Shown one piece after another: positions 22,045 through 32,761 of a stretch of DNA of 64,000 nt. This stretch comes from Symbiodinium natans (taxonomy: Eukaryota > Sar > Dinophyceae > Suessiales > Symbiodiniaceae). Position numbers and translations under genes: made by a program. The notes below the pieces were generated by a model, which saw only the letters and a list, made by a program, of their open reading frames with translations, was not told the origin of the DNA and searched no databases. Positions within the stretch are counted from its first letter, which is position 1; the number at the start of each line of letters is the position of its first letter. The stretch spans positions 25,001 through 89,000 of the forward strand of contig CAJNDS010002732.1 of assembly GCA_905221605.1 (NCBI GenBank). The letters are read 5' to 3'.

Positions 22045-22302
22045 ATGGCCTCCGCACCACCCTCGGCTGAAGAGCTGGAAGCCACGAAGAGTGCGCTGCA
22101 CGCTGCTCCGCCGCCACCCCCGAAAAGTGGCGTTGACCCAACAGTCTTGGCCATCTACCAGGCAACATTTGATCGTGACTTCCCAGTAGGGGGAATGGCG
22201 CTGGTATGCGCGACTCTGGGTCTGGACACTGAGAAGTACCCAAAGTACTTGGGGTGCACTTCCAAGGAGGAGTTCACCGAGATGTCCCTGGGCGCTGTCT
22301 GA
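22045..22302 (+). CDS. small Pro-rich protein or first exon (85 aa)
   Basis: An ATG in a GCCATGG context opens an 85-residue frame: an Ala/Pro-rich start (MASAPPSAEELEATKS), a PPPPPK run, then a compact segment with YQATFDRDFPVGGM, ALVCATLGLDTEKYPKYLG and SKEEFTEMSLGAV. It is a good coding candidate by composition. It may be a complete small protein ending at TGA 22300-22302, or a first exon with the donor just before that stop. Family not recognised. Confidence 0.5.
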   Translation: MASAPPSAEELEATKSALHAAPPPPPKSGVDPTVLAIYQATFDRDFPVGGMALVCATLGLDTEKYPKYLGCTSKEEFTEMSLGAV

Positions 22303-22564
22303 CCCTCCGCGACCTTGTGGACCTTGCAAGGCTGATGTGCGCAGCACCGAAGTGCACAAATGAGCCGATGGCCGCAGTATCACAGCGAATCACAAACCTA
22401 CTCTCATCGCTTGAACCCAAGCAGCCTTGAGCATCAGTGGCGAAAACAAGGTCAGATGCATCTCCAGCACCTCCTTGCTCTGCGTGGTTTCTTTGCTTCT
22501 AACCCCGACATCTCCCTCTCTGTCTCTCTCTGTTCTGTTGGTCTGCCTGCGAGTCCGTACATCA

Positions 22565-22670
22565 GTTTTCTTTCCCTTTCTCTCTCTCTCTCTCTCTCTC
22601 TCGCTCTCTTGGTGTGCGTGCATGTGGAGAGAGAAAGAGAGTGAGAGTGTGTGTGTGTGTGTGTGTGTCA
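22565..22670. repeat. (CT)n and (GT)n microsatellites
   Basis: A TCTCTC run at about 22577-22602, then GAGAGA and (GT)n at about 22649-22668. Confidence 0.9.
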
Positions 22671-22848
22671 CGTCCAAAGCAGTATGGCGAGATCAGCAGT
22701 GGTAATGGTCCCCACACCTCCTGGAAAGTCTGAGGTGAACTAGCCGATGACATGTCATGACCATCTTGCTGCTTGTTTCTTACTCTTTTCCCGACGATCC
22801 TGCCGGCGTGGTGCCAGTTCACGGCAGCAATGACAAAAGACGTTGCAG

Positions 22849-23008
22849 GGAAGGCCCTACGTTGCCGCCACATGCACAGGCAACAGCGTGGGAAAGCTGC
22901 CCAAAACCGTCACATGCAGCCAATGCATGCCGATGCAGGACTGTAGTATTCAAGTTCCAGAGTATAACATGACGACAAATCGAGCATGTCGACCTACCTC
23001 GACAACTT
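22849..23008 (+). CDS. Cys-rich exon of an unrecognised protein
   Basis: GTTGCAG precedes and CTT|GTAAGTC follows, giving a clean acceptor and donor. The peptide has regularly spaced cysteines (VAATCTGNSVG, VTCSQCMPMQDCSI, RACRPTSTTC), as in extracellular disulfide-knotted repeats. No family recognised. Further Cys-containing stretches follow at about 23197-23242 and 23365-23400, but they are weaker. Confidence 0.4.
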
Positions 23009-25453
23009 GTAAGTCAGTTCCAGTCCCGGCCCCGCCCAGATGGCCCTCGACACCACGAGCAGCCGGTCCGCTATTCGCGCGAGGTTCGAGATGGCGAGCG
23101 CGCAATGAATGATCATGACAGCAGGCCCGGGGCGAAGGAAGGGGCGCTCCAGTGCTGGATGTCACGTGAAATCCGTGCTGCTTGAAATTGCAGATGTGCG
23201 ACCAGTCCGGGGCGCGGTGCCACTGCGTGCTTCCAGGCTTATGACGTACAGCACCGGTGATCCCTACCTGGCAAAGCGTCGCCTGCCTTGTGCCACAAGG
23301 AGTGGAGGGCCGCGACTGAGCGGCCTCCGCTCCCAGCTGCGTTCCATTTGGCCCACGTCGGCCGATGCGCGGGCAGGTGCCAGGGCAGCTGTAAGCATGA
23401 GTGGCGCATATCGCTCCAAGTCCGTCAGGGGCAGGGCGGTACACTTCGTTATGCCATGCAAGGCCTCTGGGCCCAACGTGTTGGGACGCGGATGTTGGGC
23501 CTTGCAAATAGCAACACGTTGAACACGTCCTGCGCGTTCAGGCATGCTGCAGTCCACGCATCGTTACCCAATGGCGACGTCGCAGCCCAAGCGGGGCCCG
23601 GACATGACGAGGTCCAGGCGCCGGCGTTCGCCAGGAGGAACGCCAGGCTGGCTTTTTGGGCCGACGGCCTGCGACGCGGACCCATGCCCTCTCCACCATA
23701 CCATGAAGGCGATGAAGCTGAAGGCTTAAGGCGAACCTCATCGTCGAGCGCAAAGCCATCCGGGTTTGCTTCACATGTTATATTGCCAGTTGCACACGCA
23801 TCTTCCCTTTTCCTCTTTTCAAGACTTCGTGGCGACAGGTGGCCCAACCTAACTCACTTACCACGGGAAGCTTGCTGAAATGTTAAGAATGTGTTGTTGC
23901 ATGTGGGATTGCCAAAACGCGACATCGTTGGCAAATCAGGCGCCACCGGCACAGGCTCAGGCAATGACAACGATTCGCCATTTGCAATCTCCGCTAGCCA
24001 AAGCATTTTGCCATCACCACTATTATGTTACTCATTCCACCATGCTCAAGATTGGCAGCTGCATCTAGCGCAGACGATGGCGCCGGCAATGCAGTATCGG
24101 GCACAAGACTTTTGAACAGTGAGTCCCAAAGGTGACACGCAATGGCGTGGAAAATTCAGCACCAGGCCGTCAAACAACGGAACGGAAATAACGTTTTCCG
24201 AACAATCTGACAGAAGAATGTCAGCTTTGCAACGTGATACACAACGCCGCATCTCACACAGCCACACGTGACACTGGAAGCGGCAGGATCACAAACGCAC
24301 AACCATAGACCCCACGATGTCGGACCTTGAATGCACAAAGTGGGACGGCCAATGGCGCGAAACGCTCAGCAGCCAATCATCGACTGCACAAGCTGCACAT
24401 ATTCGTCACGCGACAAGGACACACATTTCGTGAAGTGGGACACAATTTTCGTGAAGTGAGTCAACTGTGGGGCAGCCGCCTTGTCGCGCGGCCTGACGGC
24501 TGTGTCCCTGCTACGGTGCAGGAAGCGCTCCTGCATGTCGCGTCACTACACCACCAACCGATGCCACGTTGGGCCAAAACTCACCGATCCCACGCGACAG
24601 GCCTAATTACCGCCCCCTGTCTCCTCGAGGCAACCCCGGATGCGCCCGTTGCCGTAAACCGTAAGCCCCACCGCACTTCTCTTGCCAACTTGCGGAGGGC
24701 CCACCGAAGAGCCGCCCCGGGTTCGATGCACATATGACTTCATGTCCCGCGTAGCCTTCCTCAGCACAAAAAAGGCGGAGCTGCCCCGTTGCTGGCTGTG
24801 CACGTGTGCTCGGGACGGAGCTCTGCAAGCCCTCACACGTGTGTTCACGCAGCCGGGGTCGTGAAGGCGAGGGACGCATGTGGGGAACATCAGGATGGCA
24901 TCAGGTCTCCGGGATCGTACGGGGTGTTCCCCGGGTCGGGTCTTCGACATGTTTGGCAGTGGACTCGGCATCAGGTTGTACAGAAACGTGCCCATGCGAG
25001 TTAGCGCGGGGAACCTTCGCTGGCCAACTATGCTGTCTATCAGCCTCGACTATCAGCCTCGATTGCAGTGCCTTGTCAGCATACACTCCTCCAGGCTCCC
25101 AATCTGAGAGAGAGAGACGGGTCCTTGAACGATCGTGTGTCACGATCAGAAAGAACTGAAAGTGAGACAATATGTACATGATCAAACACAAACATCAAGG
25201 AATGCGACGTGAATCAACCATATCAAACCAACAATTTCGACATGAGTTAAGTAAGCATGACAATGTCAAGACACTACTAACATTCAGACGCAAATATATA
25301 CTGTGTGAAAACGCCACTCAGGAAGTGCACTCACATCTCACACGCCGCAGCGGCAAGGCATACATGAGCCACAAATGCAACATTGCGTGCGATACTGCGT
25401 GTGGCATTGAGAGTGGACCCTGGCCCATCACCCATGTACGGATGGTCGGAGCG
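23009..25453. other. no supported gene; short direct repeat
   Basis: Mostly sequence without motifs. GGACACACATTTCGTGAAGT and GGACACAATTTTCGTGAAGT lie in tandem at about 24417-24460. From about 25140 the composition becomes AT-rich up to the retrotransposon junction. Confidence 0.4.
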
Positions 25454-26490
25454 GGGGCACAGGAGGCGTGTTTGCAGTTATACGGGGGGCTCAGCTTTGC
25501 GTCGAACCTCGACCGCTATTCGGATGCGTTTCGCCAAGCCGACGCAGCACCGATCCCTCCGGTGCCCGCCACCACGCGTCCTGCCGTCGACGACCCCGGT
25601 GCGCGGCCGTCTGATGGTGACGACGGCCTCAGCTCGCAGGACGACGAGGTCGCTGCCGCTGTTTCGGAGCGCGCCCCAGGTGCTGCCCAACAACGGCTAG
25701 GCCGAGGTGGAGGGCGTCGTGGCCGCAGAGCCGGGCGCGGAAGCAGGATCCAAGAGTCTCCGGCGCCGGTCGCCGCCCCGTCCGCTGCCGATGCCGCGGC
25801 TGCCGCCGCTGCTCCGACGCAAGCTGAGCAGCGGGTGAGCGCCGCCTCCACAGGCGTGCGCCTCGGCCTTGAGCAGCTCGACGACATCGATCTCGCATCT
25901 GAGCTGCGCCGACAGGCACTCACGCTCCAAAGCGCTCCAACCCAGCTCCGCGGCGTCCTCCGCTTCGCGCTGCGGACAGGGTTGGAGCAAGCCGTCTCCG
26001 GCGCTGGGCCGGATGCCGCTGCACGCGGTTGGAAGCTTTTCTTCCTCGCGCCCCGCATGCTCCTGCACCGCGAGCCCGGCCAGTCACGCATCGAGCCCGC
26101 CGAGATCGAGCGCCGCGCGGATGCTTTCCGCCGCGGCGAGTGGCCCTCCCTTCTCCGTGCAGCCTGCCCCTCCACTCCCGCGCGGCCTGCCCAACGCTCG
26201 CCCGCAGAGGATGAATCCGACCGTCGCGCGGCGCGGGCTGCAGCGCTCGTCCACCTCGGAGAGCTCTCCGCAGCGAGTCGGGCTCTCACGGCCGAGCCGC
26301 TCGCCGACAGCAACGAGGCCACGCTGGCCGAATTGCGGGATCCCAGCCGCCGACCCCAAACGCCAGTGGTGCCGCTCAGCCCGGCGGTGCTCAACCATGT
26401 CGCGGAGCCATGTCCCATGCCAGACACGTTGCTGCTGGCCAATCTGCGTTCAGCTCGGCGAGGGTCGGCGGCGGGCCCTTCCGGCATGAC
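25454..26490 (+). pseudogene. copy X, left fragment of retroelement ORF
   Basis: Encodes the linker region of the element protein, from GAQEACLQLYGG through the Ala/Gly/Arg-rich stretch to GSAAGPSGMT. It is in frame, nearly identical to 28327-29905 of the inner copy, and lacks the inserted fragment found there at 29000. It is open from the left junction, so it can fuse with host sequence upstream (frame open from 25172). It is truncated at both ends: 5' by incomplete reverse transcription, 3' by the later insertion. Confidence 0.85.
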
Positions 26491-27066
26491 GCTGGGGGGC
26501 CGTAGCCCGCGCCATAGTGTGAGCATCCGGTACCTCCCTTGGGACTGTCTGGCACTGCCCTGTGCGGCATCCAGTCCCCCTCGGTCGAGACCGCCCGGCA
26601 CTGCTCCCGGTCACCCGTGTCCGCCTCCTCGACACTTGCCGTGGCCCCCATTCGGGCCCACTTGCTAGGCCGCCCCTGGCCGCCGGCGCTCCTTGGGCAG
26701 CCGCGGCTGGTGGTGCGCAGCGCCTCGCCTCGTGTTTTTCGTTGCCGCTCTTCTTGTCGGCCGCTGGCCCCCCCGGGGCAGCCGCGGCCAGCAAACAGAT
26801 AGGCGTCGCTTTGTGCCCTCCGGCCGGGGCCTCAGCTTTGTGGTTGGCGCGCGCAGCCGTGCAGCCCCTGCATCGCTGACGCTGCCGGGCTGCATAATAC
26901 TCCTCCATCTGCCTATCCAGTGTTCCGGCCAGTTGGACCAAACTTCTCCGACGGACACTGCTAGCCTGCTTTCCCGTGAGATCAACAAAGCGTGTCGTGT
27001 TGCCGTCAACAAAACGTTTCGTGCGCCTGCGCAGGATCCAGCGCAGATCTACAATTGCACATCCGT

Positions 27067-28999
27067 ATGTCCAGGCGTTCGCGTGATGCCTCTCCCACCT
27101 CCCGCCGCAACGCCGTGCCAGGTGGCAGCGCGCCCCCCGCGGCAGCCGCCGGCCTTGGCAATGCAGGAGGCGCGGCTTCTGTTGTAACGGTGCTGGACGA
27201 CACGCCCCCCAACACCCCACAAGAGTCGGACCTCTCCCTCAACACACCGCCCGCTCTCCCAGCAGCCGACCTGTGTGCCATTTGCCTGGACCCTATGGAC
27301 CTCACAGCCACAGGCGAGGCATCCGCAGTCCTCCACCCAACATGCGCCCGCCACCGTTTGCACCTCGCGTGTCTCGCGCAGCAGCGTGCCCAGTCCGACA
27401 CTCCGGATGACATGCGTTGCCCGGTTTGTGCTGCAAGTGGCTGGGCCGACACCGATGACCAATGGTTGCGAGCGGCCTGTGCGGCACGGGGCATCGAGGC
27501 GCCGACGCGGCTGCCCGCTCCGTCCACCGTGCGCCAGGGGGTGGCGGACTACACGATCCGGACCTTTACGTCCAGCGATGCGCCCGAACCCCTGCCACCA
27601 GCGCATGCGCACGCACTGTGCTGCCACCGCGTCGCTGCCGTGCGGGGGGACGCTGGGGACATCAGTTTTCTGGAGCTTCCGCACCGGCACATGGAGTGGT
27701 CACCCATAGCAGTCCGCGGTGAGGCTGGCGTCCTCGCATGGCGGCTATCGTGGGCTTGTCCGCGGTGCTCGCGAGTTCTTGATTGGGCAGAGGCTGAGGT
27801 GCCCAATGATGCGGGCACACCCTGTCCTGACTGCCGCCGGCTGCGGGGCTGGGAGTTTGACGCCGCCGCTCGCACCGGACATCTGTGCTGCGCATGCGGA
27901 CGGCAACCCCGCCCGATCACCAGGGCACCTGAGGAGCCCAACCGCCCCAATGCTCCTGCCAACAATCTGGTGCCTATGCGCGGGTCGTGGTGCGACGTCA
28001 GCCCGCCTGCAGGGGACCCGTGCTCGGCCACCAACTTCGTTCCGCTCCTGCACGCTGCGTGCGGTACCCTGTCTTCGCAGGCCGCCGAAGCATGGAGCCA
28101 TGATGAGCGCTGTCAGCCGTGGTGGGACGAAGCATGCCACACGCTTCGTCACTCGGCTGCGGTCCCGGCCACCCTGCTTCTGGATGCCTTGCGCGAGGCG
28201 GCTGCCCGGCACCGCGTTCCGCCTCCCCAAACCATCGTCGCCGCCGCCCGGGCCTTGCCTTCCGGAGCTGCGCTGCACTTGAGTTGGGTCGTTCGTCACC
28301 TCGCCACTCCCGACGGCTACATCCATGCAGGGGCACAGGAGGCGTGTTTGCAGTTATACGGGGGGCTCAGCTTTGCGTCCAACCTCGACCGATATTCGGA
28401 TGCGTTTCGCCAAGCCGACGCAGCACCGATCCCTCCGGTGCCCGCCACCACGCGTCCTGCCGTCGACGACCCCGGTGCGCGGCCGTCTGATGGTGACGAC
28501 GGCCTCAGCTCGCAGGACGACGAGGTCGCTGCCGCTGTTTCGGAGCACGCCCCAGGCGCTGCCCAACAACGGCTAGGCCGAGGTGGAGGGCGTCGTGGCC
28601 GCAGAGCCGGGCGCGGAAGCAGGATCCAAGAGCCTCCGGCGCCGGTCGCCGCCCCGTCCGCTGCCGATGCCGCGGCTGCCGCCGCTGCTCCGACGCAAGC
28701 TGAGCAGCGGGTGAGCGCCGCCTCCACAGGCGTGCACCTCGGCCTTGAGCCGCTCGACGACATCGATCTCGCATCTGAGCTGCGCCGACGGGCACTCACG
28801 CTCCAAAGCGCTCCAACCCAGCTCCGCGGCGTCCTCCGCTTCGCGCTGCGGACAGGGTTGGAGCAAGCCGTCTCCGGCGCTGGGCCGGATGCCGCTGCAC
28901 GCGGTTGGAAACTTTTCTTCCTCGCGCCCCGCATGCTCCTGCACCGCGAGCCCGGCCAGTCACGCATCGAGCCTGCCGAGATCGAGCGCCGCGCTGATG
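27067..28999 (+). CDS. retroelement protein, N-terminal half with RING-H2 finger
   Basis: The ATG at 27067 (MSRRSRDASPTSRRN) is the first good start after the leader. The frame is also open upstream from 26992. Residues about 70-122 form a RING-H2 finger: CAICLDPM, CARHRLHLACL and CPVC (27274-27432). A second cluster follows at about 27750-27900: ACPRC, CPDC and LCCACG, zinc-ribbon-like. The rest is Ala/Arg-rich linker. RING fingers usually act as E3 ubiquitin ligases (known), but whether this one does is unknown. The frame is cut at 28999 by the reverse-oriented insertion. It would otherwise continue directly into 29539 in the same phase. Confidence 0.8.
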
Positions 29000-29535
29000 T
29001 TTTTTTTTTTTTTTTTTCTCCGACGCCGACTCGTGGTCTCAAGGCCGCATGGGCAGGCGGCTAGTTGCCGCTGCTACGCCCGGCTCCAGGATTCGGTCCA
29101 GCGGCAGCGGCGTGAAGTCCGAGCCTGCCGAGACGCAGGGCGCCTGGCCAAGGGCAGTGGTGCCGACGGCCGCTTGCACAGCGACCGACAGCACGCTCCA
29201 CCACCTTCTTGCCCAGCCCGCTGCCGCTGCTTGCCGAACTGTGGGGGGCGCGCGGCACGCGCGCAAACGGAGCAGATCTCGGACGAACCGCAGCGCGCCT
29301 CCATTCCAGCGCCTCCATTCCAGCGGCCTCCCACTTCGGCCCCGAGCACGACCAGCCTCTGCGGGCCGCCCCTTGCGAGTTCTGGGTAGGTTGCCCGCTT
29401 GCGTCTCTCCGCCACCCGAAGCGCCGCCCCATGGGTCTCCGCCGCGCAAGGCTGTGGTAGACCTGTGCGCGTCAGCGGGGACACGAGGGTGGCATCGCAA
29501 CATAAGGCGAGACCCAGCGGGGTGGCGCCGTAGAC
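29000..29535 (-). mobile_element. 5'-truncated, poly(A)-tailed fragment of a related retroelement
   Basis: Begins with 18 T (29000-29017), the poly(A) tail of an element in minus orientation, and is flanked by GATG at 28996-28999 and 29536-29539 (a 4-bp target duplication). The minus strand encodes the C-terminal nuclease-like region of a relative of copy B: CDATLVSPLTR, ERRKRATYPELA and VVLGAEVGGRW, then in another frame FVRDLLRLRA and AAAAGWARRWWSVLSVAV. The frame change coincides with a tandem duplication of the 14-bp word CCTCCATTCCAGCG near 29299-29327. It diverges clearly from B, so it is a different subfamily. Confidence 0.85.
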
Positions 29536-29538
29536 GAT

Positions 29539-32307
29539 GCTTTCCGCCGCGGCGAGTGGCCCTCCCTTCTCCGTGCAGCCTGCCCCTCCACTCCCGCGCG
29601 GCCTGCTCAACGCTCGCCCGCAGAGGATGACTCCGACCGTCGCGCGGTGCGGGCTGCAGCGCTCGTCCACCTCGGAGAGCTCTCCGCAGCGAGTCGGGCT
29701 CTCACGGCCGAGCCGCTCGCCGACGGCAACGAGGCCACGCTGGCCGAATTGCGGGATCCCAGCCGCCGACCCCAAACGCCAGTGGTGCCGCTCAGCCCGG
29801 CGGTGCTCAACCATGTCGCGGAGCCATGTCCCATGCCAGACACGTTGCTGCTGGCGAATCTGCGTTCAGCTCGGCGAGGGTCGGCGGCGGGCCCTTCCGG
29901 CATGACGAATGAACACCTTCGTTTGATGTTGGACGACCCCGGTGACTTCAGCCTGCTCCACCAAGCAGCACTCCGGTTCGCCAACGCTGACGTGCCGGCG
30001 CCTATCCTGGCAGCCGCGCGTGTTGGACGCATCGTCGCGCTCCGGAAGCCGAATGGCCGTGTCCGCGCCCTGGTGGTTGGGGATGTCTTTCGCCGCCTTG
30101 TCGCCCGTACTTTGGCCCAACACTTCGCCGAAGAGCTTCAGGCGGCATGCATGCCCTACCAGTTCGGCCTGAGCACGCGCGCGGGCACCGAGGCGCTCTA
30201 CAAGCTGCTCCAGGTGGCCACGGAGTGCAACCCTCGCGCCACCGTCCTCTCAGTCGACGCGGTTGGGGCATTCGATCATGTATCCCGTCAGGCCATGCTC
30301 GAAGGGCTGCGCTCGCGACCTCAACTTGCCCCGTTGCTGCCGTTCGCCCGCCAATTCTACGGCAGCGAGAGCAGCTACGTGTGGACCGACGACGCCGGCG
30401 CCGAGCACGAGGTCCTGCAAGCCGAGGGCGGAGAGCAGGGTGACCCCCTCATGCCTGCGCTCTATGCGGTGGCCCAACACCCCGCCCTTGAAGCCGTTGC
30501 AGCTGCGCTGCAGCCAGGCGAAGGGGTGTTTGCGTTCTTGGATGACATCTACATCGTCTGCTCCCCAGAGCGCGTCGCCACACTTTATGGTGTCCTCGCC
30601 GCTGCCCTCTGGGATCATGCCCGGGTCCAGCTCAACCAGGGCAAGACCCGTGTTTGGAACGCAGCAGGGGAGGAACCCCCGAACCTCGCTGCACTCCAAC
30701 CTGACCCCAGCTCTGCCACGGGCGTCTGGGTCGGGGCTTGGACCTTGCCCCCCGAGCAGCAAGGGCTCGTCGTGCTCGGTGCGCCCCTAGGCACTGAGGC
30801 ATTTGTGCAACGGCACTTGCGGGACCGGCGCCGCAACCAGGATGCCCTCCTCGAGCGAATCCCCACACTCGGCGACTTGCAGTCGGCCTGGTTGCTGCTG
30901 CTTTTCTGCGCATCAACCCGCGCCAACTACCTCCTCCGTATGCTTCCTCCGCACTGCACCGCCGATTACTCCCGTGAACATGATCGCGCCATCGCCTCGT
31001 GTCTCCGCACCTTGCTTTACGGGGAGGAAGCGCCCGAGCTACCGGCTGCAGCCCTTGCCACGGCGCAGCTACCGCTTGGGTTAGGGGGCCTGGGTCTGCG
31101 ATCTGCCACCTCCGGTGCCCCGGCCGCCTACTGCGCCTCCTGGCAGGATGTCTTTCCTGCGCTGCTCCAGCGCTTCCCGGCTGATGCAGCGCGGCTGCAA
31201 GCTTGCCTCCGTGAGCCGCATGCTGGGATGCCACCAGCCCTTGCCGCCGCCTGCACGGCCGCAACAGGAGTGCGTGATGCTGGCTTTCCGGCGCCTGACT
31301 GGAGCGCTGAGGCCGCGCCTGCCGCGCCTCACCCTCCGCACGGGGACGGCCACCTGCGCGGCTGGCAGCGAGCTGCCGTCGCTGCTTGTGACGAGCGCGC
31401 GCTCGAGACGCACCTTTCTCACCTCACCCCTGCGTCCCGAGCGCTGCTGCTCTCGCAAGCTGGACCCCACTCCGGTCGTGCCCTCACAGTGCTCCCTACG
31501 TCTGCCGCTGTCGCCCTGCCCCCCGACCACCTCCGGGTGCTCCTTCTGCGACGGCTGCGTTTGCCGCTCCCCTTGGCGCCGCGCACCTGTCGTTGCCGAG
31601 GCCGCCTCGACCCGCTGGGAGACCACCGCTCAGCCTGTGCGACGTCCGGTGTGTTGGCATCCAGAGCCCTCCCACTTGAGCACGCGGTCTCCCGCGTCTG
31701 CCGGGAGAGCGGCGCGCGAGTTGCACGCAACGTCAGGCTCGCTGACATGAACATCGATGTTCCTGTCAGCGACGCGCGTTGCATTGAGGTCGTCGCGAAC
31801 GGCCTGCCCCTTTGGCACGGGGCGCAGCTCGCGATTGACGCAACCATCGTCAGCCCGGTTACGCGGGCCGGCGAGCCGCAGCCGGGCGCCGCCGCACGCC
31901 CTGGCGCGGCAGTCCAGGCCGCCGCTCGTCGCAAGCGGCGCCAAACATACCCCGAGCTCGCGAGCGCGCGACGGGCGCGTCTCGTCGTTGTCGGGGTCGA
32001 GGTTGGCGGGCGCTTCGGTGCTGAAGCCGCCTCCTTCCTACGCCACCTCGCGCGGCACCGCGCTTCCAGCCTCCCGCCGCCGCTCCGGGCCGCTGCCAGT
32101 GCCGGCTGGGTCCAGCGCTGGTCCGGCTTCCTCGCGGTCGCCGCTATGCGCGCCTATGCGGCCTCCCTCCTGGAGCTGCCGCCTGGGGGTGACTCTGCGA
32201 TGCGGGAGAGGCGCCTGACCTGCACGAGGTCCTCGCTGAGGTCCGCGGTGGCCCCGCACTGCTCGCAAGCCGCCTCCCGGCGCCTCGAACCGGCCCGTAG
32301 TTGGTAG
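29539..32307 (+). CDS. retroelement protein, reverse transcriptase and nuclease-like half
   Basis: Continues the frame of the N-terminal half. The reverse transcriptase lies at about 29990-30700, with VALRKPNGRVRALVVGDVFR (fingers), SVDAVGAFDHV (box A, Asp at 30254), GGEQGDPLMPALY (box B), FAFLDDIYIV (catalytic DD, box C, 30529-30558) and LNQGKTRVW. Near 31585-31640 is CRCRGRLDPLGDHRSAC, a zinc-knuckle-like motif. It is followed by LAIDATIVSPVTR, ARRKRRQTYPEL and VVVGVEVGGRFGAEAAS, resembling the C-terminal restriction-like endonuclease of some non-LTR elements (D...K pattern). Relative to copy X one base is missing near 32190 (GGTGACTCTG versus GGTGACCTTTG), so the last 38 residues are out of frame. 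Confidence 0.85.
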   Translation, partial: AFRRGEWPSLLRAACPSTPARPAQRSPAEDDSDRRAVRAAALVHLGELSAASRALTAEPLADGNEATLAELRDPSRRPQTPVVPLSPAVLNHVAEPCPMPDTLLLANLRSARRGSAAGPSGMTNEHLRLMLDDPGDFSLLHQAALRFANADVPAPILAAARVGRIVALRKPNGRVRALVVGDVFRRLVARTLAQHFAEELQAACMPYQFGLSTRAGTEALYKLLQVATECNPRATVLSVDAVGAFDHVSRQAMLEGLRSRPQLAPLLPFARQFYGSESSYVWTDDAGAEHEVLQAEGGEQGDPLMPALYAVAQHPALEAVAAALQPGEGVFAFLDDIYIVCSPERVATLYGVLAAALWDHARVQLNQGKTRVWNAAGEEPPNLAALQPDPSSATGVWVGAWTLPPEQQGLVVLGAPLGTEAFVQRHLRDRRRNQDALLERIPTLGDLQSAWLLLLFCASTRANYLLRMLPPHCTADYSREHDRAIASCLRTLLYGEEAPELPAAALATAQLPLGLGGLGLRSATSGAPAAYCASWQDVFPALLQRFPADAARLQACLREPHAGMPPALAAACTAATGVRDAGFPAPDWSAEAAPAAPHPPHGDGHLRGWQRAAVAACDERALETHLSHLTPASRALLLSQAGPHSGRALTVLPTSAAVALPPDHLRVLLLRRLRLPLPLAPRTCRCRGRLDPLGDHRSACATSGVLASRALPLEHAVSRVCRESGARVARNVRLADMNIDVPVSDARCIEVVANGLPLWHGAQLAIDATIVSPVTRAGEPQPGAAARPGAAVQAAARRKRRQTYPELASARRARLVVVGVEVGGRFGAEAASFLRHLARHRASSLPPPLRAAASAGWVQRWSGFLAVAAMRAYAASLLELPPGGDSAMRERRLTCTRSSLRSAVAPHCSQAASRRLEPARSW

Positions 32308-32367
32308 GCTTCTTGCACAGGGACCGCGGCGACCGTTCGTAAAAAGGCGTGGGGGCAAAAAAAAAAA

Positions 32368-32761
32368 ATGAACACCTTCGTTTGATGTTGGACGACCCCG
32401 GTGACTTCAGCCTGCTCCACCAAGCAGCACTCCGGTTCGCCAACGCTGACGTGCCGGCGCCTATCCTGGCAGCCGCGCGTCTTGGACGCATCGTCGCGCT
32501 CCGGAAGCCGAATGGCCGTGTCCGCGCCCTGGTGGTTGGGGATGTCTTTCGCCGCCTTGTCGCCCGTACTTTGGCCCAACACTTCGCCGAAGAGCTTCAG
32601 GCGGCATGCATGCCCTACCAGTTCGGCTTGAGCACGCGCGCGGGCACCGAGGCGCTCTACAAGCTGCTCCAGGTGGCCACGGAGTGCAACCCTCGCGCCA
32701 CCGTCCTCTCAGTCGACGCGGTTGGGGCATTCGATCATGTATCCCGTCAGGCCATGCTCGA
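32368..32761 (+). pseudogene. copy X, start of right half
   Basis: Resumes the outer copy at ATGAACACC right after the inner element's A tract and encodes the RT fingers through box A to RQAML. It is interrupted at 32761 by the 1,059-bp insertion. The word TCAGGCCATGCTCGA (32747-32761) is repeated at 33821-33835. Confidence 0.85.

Larger units (their letters stand above)
26491..32367 (+). mobile_element. inner non-LTR retrotransposon copy B, near full length
   Basis: About 5.34 kb once the 536-bp insertion at 29000 is discounted. It comprises a 5' leader of about 576 bp (26491-27066), a single long ORF (27067 to about 32192), a short 3' tail (GTTGGTAGGCTTCTTGCACA...) and A-rich ends (AAAAA at 32340-32345, then a 12-A run before 32369). 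It lacks LTRs and integrase, and it has a reverse transcriptase and a poly(A) end, so it is a LINE-type element. It interrupts copy X with no target duplication that I can see. The ORF is dead in this copy because of the inserted fragment and a one-base loss near 32190. Confidence 0.85.

Noticed and set aside
22390..22677. Minus-strand frame with His/Thr and Arg/Glu runs
   Set aside because: Product of the (CT)n and (GT)n microsatellites.
29074..29814. Single minus-strand gene of 246 codons
   Set aside because: It fuses the inserted fragment with antisense of copy B. Only 29018-29535 is the inserted element.
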